The notes under the pieces are model-generated. The model had not been told where the DNA came from. It searched no databases and was given only the letters and a program-made list of their open reading frames with translations. Below, one piece after another: positions 1-6,969 of a stretch of DNA of 16,211 nucleotides (position 1 is the first letter of the stretch; every line of letters starts with the position of its first letter). Origin of the DNA: DASRQK01 sp964401685 (GTDB taxonomy: Bacteria; Bacteroidota; Bacteroidia; Sphingobacteriales; Sphingobacteriaceae); assembly GCA_964401685.1 (NCBI GenBank), contig CAYNZH010000037.1, forward strand, positions 1 to 16,211, read 5' to 3'. A program made the position numbers and the translations under genes.

Positions 1-3000
1 CTGTCCTGCAATAAGCATTGCGCGCACGGATCCAATATAAGGAGGAAGCGTAAATTCGTGGGTGTTTTGACTGCCCATTTTGAGCGTAAACGGTCCTAAA
101 AACTTGACCACTGGCTGAAAACGGTTGGCCTTGGCGGGGTGGACATTTTTATCGGCTTCGCCGTCACCACCGATGCTTAGGATCTTCTCCAATTCGCCGC
201 CCCAGGCACCTAGAACGTTATCGAAGAGATCCCAGGTTTTCACGCCCAATGCCTCGCGGGCGTAGAATGCGCGATGGGGATCCGGCGTCTGAAATCTCGT
301 GAGATCCAGCAAGCCTTCATCGACGATTGCGATGGTGTACGTCATAGATTTGCCCTGCTGTTCCTTCACGGTGATGCGGGTGCGCGTTTCTGGGCGGATT
401 TCAGCGGGAAGGGTCATCTGAGGTTTCAATATCGTGTTCTTGTCCTCTATGTTCAGGGGAATGACACCATACATCCGCAGTGGAAGATCGTTGATGGTTT
501 GATCATGGGGCTGAAGTAGGGTGATATTGACAAAAACATTGGGCGCCATCTCCGGCGTGACTTTAAATCTGTGTGTCGTTTGCCCTGCTTTAGTATCTAG
601 CCATGTGGTCTGGAGGACGCGAGTACCATTTTCAATACTGATAAGTCCGCGACCATTCGCTGACGTTGGAATCGTGAGTGTGACCTCTTCGCCGACTTGA
701 AAGCGCTCTTTGTTGGCCGTGAAGGATAGCATGGACGCTTCCGTTGGGTGATTTGCCTGCTCTCGTTTCGCCCAACCTGGCCAGTCGACGTACAATATCT
801 TGCCACTGGCATGGCCTCCATCTTTGTCCAAGACACGGATGAGGTATCTACCCCAGTCTGGGTAATTTATCCGTAGGTTCCATGATGCCCTGCCATTTTC
901 AAGAGTGATTGATTCTTTTTTGAGAAGTTGGTTGTATTCATCCTGGGTGAAGTTCCCCAAAAAATCCTGTTCCTGACTCCACCACCAGCTCCAGCGTATC
1001 TTGTAGAGTTCGACCTGCACCTCTCGTGTCTGCCGCGAAGGCTTGCCATTTTCGTCCAACATAACGATTTCCACGGGATGGTTCTGATCGGTTAAAAGCA
1101 TTCCTGAGAGTTTGTCACCCTGAGGAGTTTTGAGGCCGACATAACGGGAATAGGGACTATAAGGTATGCTTGAATAATCTATGCTGAAGTTTCCACCTGG
1201 CTCAAAAATCCTGGTGGTGATTTGCGCCTGTAGCATTCCCGGAGCTTGCTGGTTGATCCGGATCCTGCTGGGAAAGGAAACACGACCGTCGCTTTCGAGT
1301 TCTCCGTCAAACAAAAGGAGGTTTTCCCCTGGAAATCGTCGGGTGGGATCGTCAAAGGTGTATCCTTCGAACCCAGTGAATTGTGTCCTCCGTTGGCTCA
1401 AGACTGCATCCACACGCGTTTTTAGATTCTTTGCCGGTGCGCCGAACAACCAGGTACCGGTGAGAGATATGCGTTCGTCCCGATCGCTCGATAGCAGGTC
1501 TTTTTCGTCCAGATTCAGATCTATCCTCAGCCGGTTTGGCATCACTGTCTCTATCTTCAGTGACCGGCGAAAACTTGCGCCTCCGACGCTGATTTTCGCT
1601 AGCCAATTGCCTGTCGGGGCTGTGGCGTTCGTTGCTGTCTTGAAGAGGTAGAATCCGTTGTTGTGCTGAGTTTCCACTTTCCGCTCATACAGACGGCCCC
1701 GTGCATCGGTAAGTTCGAAAACTACGGGGTGGTTCTCGGGCAGCTTATTTTCGAGATCTTCGAGGATGAAACCAACAAACAGGGAATCACCAGGTCTCCA
1801 TACGCCTCTTTCGGTATAGATAAATCCTTTCAGGCCTTCCTGGATGATTTCTCCGCTCACGTCAAAACGACTCAAAGGGAGGGAGGATCCGTCGTCCAGC
1901 TTGAGGTACCCTCTCTCCGCGCCGTGGGAGGCGATGAGCATAAAGGGTTTTTTATCAGCGTCGAGGCGAACCAGGCCAGAGGCGTTTGTAGTCCCCGTTT
2001 GGAGCACCCGCTGCTGATAATCCAATAGTTTTATTTCGACTCCTGCCATGGGCTCGGCGGTGAGAATATGGGTCGCAATGACGGTGGTACTTTGATCGTT
2101 TCCCCGCTTGGCGATCAGCCCGATATTGGAAGCAATCAGGTCGCGGCGCACCCACCGATCTTGGGTGTAGTAGGACGAATGGCAAGGGTTGTCTCTCTCA
2201 TCCCACCGGTACCCGAGTGGGTAGTAGTTGTCGTAACGCGCCCAGAAATCATCGTCTTCATCTATCCCCTGAAGGTACAGATATTGGTTTTGGTCTCGCT
2301 CTTCCTCTTCTTGTGCGATACGCTCGAGGTCCATACCTTCGCAAGGGTAAAGGGAGTAACTCTGCCTGAAACCTATGAGCACCCTGTAAATTGCTCCCGG
2401 CTCGGCGGTGATCAGATCATTTATATCCAGGGAAAATCTGTTCTTCTTGCGCAGATCCAGCCGCGAATCATCGTCAAGTCGTATGGTTTTCCGCACTACG
2501 GGTTGACCCACTCGTCTCAGCTCGTACTTATCATCGTATTGGTTTTGGAAATACTGAGGTACATTGTCTGCAAAAATTTTGATGATGGTGACATCAACTG
2601 CCCTGAGATTGATGGCTTCAAAGGGCATAGTGAGCGAATTATTTCCGGGTAAAATACTTCCCTGACCGGGGATATTTACCGAAGGAAGACGATTTTCAAA
2701 AACGATATTTGCGGACTGCTCCGCTGGCAATTTTTTACCTTCGATATTTTCGATTCCCGGATGTACATTCAGAATATAGTTCCCTTCGAGGCGTTCCGCT
2801 AAAAAAACCGTGACTTCACTCCCGGCAATGCCAAAACGGCTATGATCCACTCCCTGTAAATGTATAAGGCCTTGTATATTTTGCGCGACCATCAGGGGCT
2901 CAGAGAATTGAATGATAATTTTTTGTTCAGGATCCTGAACCGTGCGCACCTCTGTCACTTTGAAAACGCCTACTGCGGGAAGGTCAAACCTTGTCTCCGA

Positions 3001-3723
3001 CTTCTTTTTTGAGCCGATGGAAGCGCCGTTTTCCGTTAAAGTGAGTGTCTGGGCGACGGTCGATTTTTCCAGGGAATCAATCTGAAAGGAAGAAATCCGG
3101 AGTTCGGGTTGGTGTTCCCATTTAATTTTCAGTTTCTTTCCCTCCAGATCTGCCTGGATCAGGTTTTCGATCGCGCTTATTGCTTCCCGGTCAGCCAATT
3201 GCACCTCGCCTGAGATTTTCATGAGGTCCAGGCTTTGATTGTTTTGGGATGTCAATCCGCCGTAGCTTACGTGAAAGGCTGGATCAAGTACACGAAACGT
3301 AAAGGTAAAGGATTCCAGACCTTCCGGCACTTCGGCAAGGCGGCCTAAATCGAATTTTACAAAATAAGTAGCTCCCGGTTCCAGGGGTTGATCCGGTTTG
3401 AATGATAAGGTGCGTTCATCCAACCAGCTGCTGGTTCCCTTGACGGATGGAGAGATGCTAAATAATTTTCGGGATTCCGGGGCTTCCGTATTTTGTAGTG
3501 TTGGCAGGGTCGTGGCCAACCGAATCACTATGGTAGCATCTTTGGAGACGACACCGGATGTGTAACTCTCAATATATGGGGCAAAGGCTGGATCCTGGGC
3601 ATTGGTTTTCTGGCTCGCCTGACCGGAACGCCAAATCAGAAAGACGGTAAGGCCTAAGATCACCAATCCTGCTAGGGCAATAATGACCGGCCGCCAGTGG
3701 ATCTTTTTTGGTGAATTGCTCAT
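1..3723 (-). CDS. Bacterial alpha-2-macroglobulin family protein, membrane-anchored (3' end outside window)
   Basis: The frame is open from an ATG at 3721-3723 to the left edge, giving 1,241 residues without a stop. Seen: a short basic N-terminus, one hydrophobic segment at about residues 11-31 with no lipobox cysteine after it, then a long extracytoplasmic region rich in beta-type repeats. The macroglobulin MG2-type motif YTERGVWRPGD lies near residues 636-646, and the last visible residues (HEFTLPPYIGSVRAM) match the region that precedes the thioester domain in this family. The family acts in the periplasm as a large protease trap; the thioester and receptor-like domains, if present, lie outside the window. 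The start is 8 bp after the kdsB stop, so it is probably the last or a late gene of the mazG-trpS-dNK-kdsB operon. Cysteines 461 and 514 bracket an acidic, Tyr/Trp-rich insert. Family assignment is secure; presence of the thioester cannot be judged here. Confidence 0.9.
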   Translation of the reverse strand, partial: MSNSPKKIHWRPVIIALAGLVILGLTVFLIWRSGQASQKTNAQDPAFAPYIESYTSGVVSKDATIVIRLATTLPTLQNTEAPESRKLFSISPSVKGTSSWLDERTLSFKPDQPLEPGATYFVKFDLGRLAEVPEGLESFTFTFRVLDPAFHVSYGGLTSQNNQSLDLMKISGEVQLADREAISAIENLIQADLEGKKLKIKWEHQPELRISSFQIDSLEKSTVAQTLTLTENGASIGSKKKSETRFDLPAVGVFKVTEVRTVQDPEQKIIIQFSEPLMVAQNIQGLIHLQGVDHSRFGIAGSEVTVFLAERLEGNYILNVHPGIENIEGKKLPAEQSANIVFENRLPSVNIPGQGSILPGNNSLTMPFEAINLRAVDVTIIKIFADNVPQYFQNQYDDKYELRRVGQPVVRKTIRLDDDSRLDLRKKNRFSLDINDLITAEPGAIYRVLIGFRQSYSLYPCEGMDLERIAQEEEERDQNQYLYLQGIDEDDDFWARYDNYYPLGYRWDERDNPCHSSYYTQDRWVRRDLIASNIGLIAKRGNDQSTTVIATHILTAEPMAGVEIKLLDYQQRVLQTGTTNASGLVRLDADKKPFMLIASHGAERGYLKLDDGSSLPLSRFDVSGEIIQEGLKGFIYTERGVWRPGDSLFVGFILEDLENKLPENHPVVFELTDARGRLYERKVETQHNNGFYLFKTATNATAPTGNWLAKISVGGASFRRSLKIETVMPNRLRIDLNLDEKDLLSSDRDERISLTGTWLFGAPAKNLKTRVDAVLSQRRTQFTGFEGYTFDDPTRRFPGENLLLFDGELESDGRVSFPSRIRINQQAPGMLQAQITTRIFEPGGNFSIDYSSIPYSPYSRYVGLKTPQGDKLSGMLLTDQNHPVEIVMLDENGKPSRQTREVQVELYKIRWSWWWSQEQDFLGNFTQDEYNQLLKKESITLENGRASWNLRINYPDWGRYLIRVLDKDGGHASGKILYVDWPGWAKREQANHPTEASMLSFTANKERFQVGEEVTLTIPTSANGRGLISIENGTRVLQTTWLDTKAGQTTHRFKVTPEMAPNVFVNITLLQPHDQTINDLPLRMYGVIPLNIEDKNTILKPQMTLPAEIRPETRTRITVKEQQGKSMTYTIAIVDEGLLDLTRFQTPDPHRAFYAREALGVKTWDLFDNVLGAWGGELEKILSIGGDGEADKNVHPAKANRFQPVVKFLGPFTLKMGSQNTHEFTLPPYIGSVRAMLIAGQ

Positions 3724-3731
3724 AGAATGAT

Positions 3732-4463
3732 TTATTTTTTCAGGCGTTCCAAATCCTCTGGGACATCGATTGCCTGGGTTTCGATTGTCGTTTCAGCAGT
3801 ATGTATTGAAAAACCGTGCTCCAACCATCTCAATTGTTCCAAACCCTCGGCCCGTTCGAGGGAGGAGAGGGGAAGTGTAGTCAATTTTTGCATTAGCTCG
3901 GTCCTGAAACCGTAAATCCCAATATGTTTGAAGTATGTATGGGCATCAAGCCAGTTTTCACTGTTTTCCTCGCCGCGGAAGAACGGGATGGCTTGTCGGC
4001 TAAAATATAAGGCTTGCCCGTCGGTACCGACAACCACTTTCGGTGTATTGCGGGAAAGCAGTTCATCAACATGACTAATTTTTTTGATCAGGGTTGCGAT
4101 ACTTACATGAGGCCGGGCGAGGCACGCGGCAAGCAGGTCGATTTGTGTTGGATCGATATAAGGCTCGTCGCCCTGAATATTGATCAGACCGTCAAAATCC
4201 GGATAACCAAGTAAGGCTTCCGCGCATCGGTCTGTTCCGCTTTGATGTTGTGTGGAGGTCATCACGACCTCGCCACCGAAATCCCGGACGTGGTCGTAGA
4301 TTCTTTGGTCGTCGGTGGCGACTACGACTCGTTGCAGTGCCTGACTTTTTACAGCCTGCACGTAGACCCTTTGGATCATAGATCTGCCTGCTATTTCGAC
4401 CAAGGGCTTGCCTGGAAAGCGAGTCGAGGCGAATCTGGCCGGTATGATCCCTATGATTTTCAT
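3732..4463 (-). CDS. kdsB: 3-deoxy-manno-octulosonate cytidylyltransferase (CMP-Kdo synthetase)
   Basis: This cytosolic enzyme couples CTP to Kdo to make CMP-Kdo, the activated donor for the inner core of lipopolysaccharide. The protein has 243 residues, normal for KdsB. The nucleotide-binding N-terminus (IIPARFASTRFPGKP, residues 7-21) is intact, followed by VVATDD (about 47-52), SGTDR (75-79) and INIQGDEP (95-101), the hallmark metal and sugar binding segment. The C-terminal part contains the family stretch LEQLRWLEHG and ends shortly after IDVPEDLER. The ATG directly abuts the TAA of the upstream deoxynucleoside kinase gene, with no intervening base, which suggests translational coupling. 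The presence of kdsB indicates a Gram-negative outer membrane with Kdo-containing LPS. No oddities are seen in the coding sequence. Confidence 0.97.
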   Translation of the reverse strand: MKIIGIIPARFASTRFPGKPLVEIAGRSMIQRVYVQAVKSQALQRVVVATDDQRIYDHVRDFGGEVVMTSTQHQSGTDRCAEALLGYPDFDGLINIQGDEPYIDPTQIDLLAACLARPHVSIATLIKKISHVDELLSRNTPKVVVGTDGQALYFSRQAIPFFRGEENSENWLDAHTYFKHIGIYGFRTELMQKLTTLPLSSLERAEGLEQLRWLEHGFSIHTAETTIETQAIDVPEDLERLKK

Positions 4464-5078
4464 TTAAAATAATCCAAATAGTTCCGTTTCAATTCTTTGG
4501 ATCACAAATCCCAAGTCTTCTTGGTTGTTTGCAAAATCCAGTTGGTCTTTTTCCAGGATCAATAACCGGCCCTCATGATAGTTCCGAATCCATTTTTCAT
4601 ATTTTTCATTCAACTTTGAAAGATAATCCAGGCGAATGCCCGACTCGTATTCCCTGCCGCGGATTTGTATATTTTTCACCAAAGTGGGTACCGATGCCCG
4701 AAGATATATGAGGAGGTCGGGCGGATTGATGAAAGGCAATATGCTCTCGAATATATTGCTGTAATTATTGAAATCCCGCTCGCTCATCAATCCCATATCA
4801 TACAGGTTTTCGGCGAAAATGTAGGCGTCTTCGTAGATGGTCCTATCCTGTATGATATTGATTCCTTTCTTTTGAAGCTCGACGATGTGTCGGAATCGGC
4901 TATTGAGGAAGAATATCTGGAGATTGAAAGACCATCGCTTCATATCGCTGTAAAAATCTTCTAAATAGGGATTGTCATCCACAGTTTCGTACTGCGGCTC
5001 CCATTTCAGATGGTTCGCCAATAAGCGGGTTAGCGTAGTTTTTCCCGCTCCGATATTGCCAACTATTGCGATGTGCAT
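4464..5078 (-). CDS. Deoxynucleoside kinase (dNK family; deoxyadenosine/deoxyguanosine kinase type)
   Basis: A 204-residue P-loop kinase predicted to phosphorylate deoxynucleosides to 5'-monophosphates in the salvage pathway. Seen: Walker A GNIGAGKT at residues 7-14, the E-x-x-DDNPYL segment at about 31-39 (substrate-binding acidic residue), DRTIYED at 78-84 (the DRS-type catalytic motif of the family), and a LID-like arginine segment RGREYESGI at 140-148. Length and motif order match the short bacterial dAdo/dGuo kinases; the preferred base cannot be read from the sequence. The gene has an unusually good Shine-Dalgarno (AAGGAGG) overlapping the trpS stop region and sits 11 bp after trpS. Its stop touches the kdsB start. 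Thymidine kinase is a less likely alternative because bacterial Tdk has a different fold and motifs. Confidence 0.92.
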   Translation of the reverse strand: MHIAIVGNIGAGKTTLTRLLANHLKWEPQYETVDDNPYLEDFYSDMKRWSFNLQIFFLNSRFRHIVELQKKGINIIQDRTIYEDAYIFAENLYDMGLMSERDFNNYSNIFESILPFINPPDLLIYLRASVPTLVKNIQIRGREYESGIRLDYLSKLNEKYEKWIRNYHEGRLLILEKDQLDFANNQEDLGFVIQRIETELFGLF

Positions 5079-5082
5079 GCGT

Positions 5083-5089
5083 CCTCCTT
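5083..5089 (-). promoter_or_regulatory. Strong Shine-Dalgarno for the deoxynucleoside kinase gene
   Basis: On the minus strand, the 11-bp gap between trpS and the kinase gene reads AAAAGGAGGACGC before the ATG. The AAGGAGG core sits about 4-6 bases from the start. Other starts in the window have weak or no recognisable Shine-Dalgarno, so this one stands out and fixes the kinase start. Confidence 0.7.
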
Positions 5090-6088
5090 TTAATAGATAT
5101 TCTTGAGCCCAATAAGCGATCGCACTTCTCTGAGTGTTTTGTGTGCCGATTCTCGGGCTTTTTCTGCCCCAAGGGCTATGGTTTTCTGTAAATAATCTTC
5201 ATCAGCGGAAATTGCCTCTATTCGGGAACGGACCGGCTCCGTTGCGGAGACCATGTCCTCCGCCAACTGCTTTTTGAAGTCGCCGTAGCGAATCTGACAG
5301 GAGTTGTACGCCTGGTCAAAGTGAGCCACAGTATCCGGTGCCGACACGACGTTCATCAGATCAAAAAGATTCTGAATAGCTTCTGGTTTTTCCTGATTGG
5401 GTTGTTCGGGTCCGGAATCGGTTTTCGCTCTCATTACCTTTTTTCGGATAATCTCAGGGCTGTCGGAAAGATACACGCAACTCGCGTCGCCGTTAGACTT
5501 GCCCATTTTTCCCTGGCCGTCCAGACTTGGTATTTTTATTAGTTTTTCCGAAAAAGAAAACGCGTGGGCTTCCTTGAAATAGTCGGCCCCGTACATGCGG
5601 TTGAATCTGTTGCCAAAGGTTCTGGTCATTTCCAGATGCTGCTCCTGGTCTTTGCCAACCGGGACTTTTGTTGCATGATGGATGAGAATGTCGGAGGCCA
5701 TCAAAACGGGATACGTAAGAAGTCCGGCGTTGACGTTATTCGGATTTGCCCTCACCTTGTCCTTGAATGCGGTCGCACGCTCCAGCTCGCCCAGGTAAGC
5801 GTTCATATTCATATATAAATACAATTCGGCCACTTCAGGGACATGGGATTGTACATAAATTGTCGCTTTATCAGGATCAATGCCCGCAGCAAGATACTCG
5901 ACCACCACTTGCCGCACGGTAGCATTCAAATTTTCGGGAGTGGGGTGGGTAGTCAGCGAATGCAGGTCTGCGATGAAAAAATAGCAGTTATAGGTGTCCT
6001 GCATTTTAACAAAATTGCGCAGCGCGCCATAGTAATTTCCTAAATGTAATTTTCCGGTACTCCGAATACCACTGACAACTGTTTCCAT
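5090..6088 (-). CDS. trpS: Tryptophanyl-tRNA synthetase
   Basis: Class I aminoacyl-tRNA synthetase that charges tRNA-Trp in the cytosol. The protein has 332 residues, normal for bacterial TrpRS. Seen: the HIGH-type motif TGKLHLGNY at residues 11-19; the family segment PVGKDQEQHLEMTR (143-156), which contributes to tryptophan and dimer contacts; and the KMSKS loop at 194-198 in the form KMGKS. The N-terminus VVSGIRSTGKLHLG is the usual start of the family, supporting this ATG. The gene begins 33 bp after mazG and is followed after 11 bp by the kinase gene. No T-box, trp leader peptide or attenuator is visible in the short upstream gap, so expression probably comes from a promoter further upstream. 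The only small oddity is Gly in place of the first Ser of KMSKS. Confidence 0.97.
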   Translation of the reverse strand: METVVSGIRSTGKLHLGNYYGALRNFVKMQDTYNCYFFIADLHSLTTHPTPENLNATVRQVVVEYLAAGIDPDKATIYVQSHVPEVAELYLYMNMNAYLGELERATAFKDKVRANPNNVNAGLLTYPVLMASDILIHHATKVPVGKDQEQHLEMTRTFGNRFNRMYGADYFKEAHAFSFSEKLIKIPSLDGQGKMGKSNGDASCVYLSDSPEIIRKKVMRAKTDSGPEQPNQEKPEAIQNLFDLMNVVSAPDTVAHFDQAYNSCQIRYGDFKKQLAEDMVSATEPVRSRIEAISADEDYLQKTIALGAEKARESAHKTLREVRSLIGLKNIY

Positions 6089-6121
6089 ATGCTGCGAATA
6101 TAGGGAGATTTTATCATTATT

Positions 6122-6940
6122 TTAAGTGGATCTTTTGGCTTCCTCCCAATAATGGTCCATTTCGGAAAAGTTCATATCACGGAGATTTTTTCCGTGAAGG
6201 GCGACTTGTTCTTCCATGTGCTCAAACCTTCGGATGAACTTTTTATTGGTGCGTTCGAGTGCGTTTTCCGGATTGATTCCCAGATGGCGTGCAAAATTGA
6301 TTAGCGAGAAGAGGAGGTCACCAAACTCGGCTTCGGCTTCAGACACGTCCTTATGCACGTTGTTTTTATCGTTGAGCTGCTGGGTATACGCCTCTTTAAA
6401 CTCATTTAGTTCCTCTTCGACCTTGCCCCAGACCTCTGACTTGTCTTCCCAGTCAAAACCCACGCCGCGTACTTTATCCTGGATGCGGTAGGCTTTGACC
6501 AGTGCGGGAAGGCTATTGGGAACTCCGGAAAGGACGGATCTGCTTCCTTCTTTCAGTTTTAGCTGTTCCCAGTTTTTCTTTACTTCTTCCTCATTTTTGA
6601 CGGAGATGTTGCCGTAAATGTGGGGATGTCGCGAAATTAGCTTTTCACAGACGGCGTTGAGTACATCGGTAATATCGAAATGCTTTTGTTCTTCCGCAAT
6701 GCGCGCATAGAAGACAAGGTGCATCATCAGATCACCGAGCTCTTTTTTTATCTCCAGTGTGTTTTCTTCTAAAATTGCATCGGCCAGTTCGTACATCTCT
6801 TCGATGGTCAGATGACGCAGGCTTTCCATGGTTTGTTTCTTGTCCCAGGGACATTCGGTTCTCAGGGTTACCAGAACATTGAGCAGGCGTTCGAACGCTG
6901 TTGCAGGAGTGTGAGCTTCGGAAGGTGGGATATGGGCCAT
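6122..6940 (-). CDS. mazG: Nucleoside triphosphate pyrophosphohydrolase MazG
   Basis: MazG hydrolyses (d)NTPs, including aberrant ones, to the monophosphate and pyrophosphate, and is linked to housecleaning and to the stringent response. The 272-residue protein has the length of a two-domain MazG. Seen: the family signature TECPWDKKQT near residues 28-37; metal-binding ExxE of the first domain in IEEMYELADAI (46-56) and KKELGDLMMH (65-74); and a second domain with EEELNEFKEAY and AEFGDLLFSLIN in the C-terminal half. The start at 6940 gives a short polar leader before the first helix, as expected. It appears to be the first gene of the run mazG-trpS-dNK-kdsB-A2M and begins 29 bp after the stop of the histidine kinase gene, with no terminator visible between them. 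Confidence 0.96.
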   Translation of the reverse strand: MAHIPPSEAHTPATAFERLLNVLVTLRTECPWDKKQTMESLRHLTIEEMYELADAILEENTLEIKKELGDLMMHLVFYARIAEEQKHFDITDVLNAVCEKLISRHPHIYGNISVKNEEEVKKNWEQLKLKEGSRSVLSGVPNSLPALVKAYRIQDKVRGVGFDWEDKSEVWGKVEEELNEFKEAYTQQLNDKNNVHKDVSEAEAEFGDLLFSLINFARHLGINPENALERTNKKFIRRFEHMEEQVALHGKNLRDMNFSEMDHYWEEAKRST

Positions 6941-6956
6941 ATACTTGTCTTTTAAA

Positions 6957-6964
6957 CAAAGATA
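6957..6964 (-). promoter_or_regulatory. Candidate -7 element upstream of mazG
   Basis: On the minus strand, TATCTTTG is an exact match to the Bacteroidota -7 consensus TAnnTTTG, about 17 bases before the mazG ATG. A TTTTGG lies upstream at 14-nt spacing, shorter than the usual 17-23, so the -33 side is weak. The resulting leader would be only about 10 nt. If real, the operon has its own promoter in addition to any read-through from the kinase gene. Confidence 0.35.
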
Positions 6965-6969
6965 GTATT

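Noticed and set aside
1181..2652. Plus-strand open frames of 121-194 codons within the left part
   Set aside because: They lie antisense to the alpha-2-macroglobulin gene, whose frame is open without a stop from 3723 to the edge and gives recognisable family sequence; the plus-strand translations resemble nothing.
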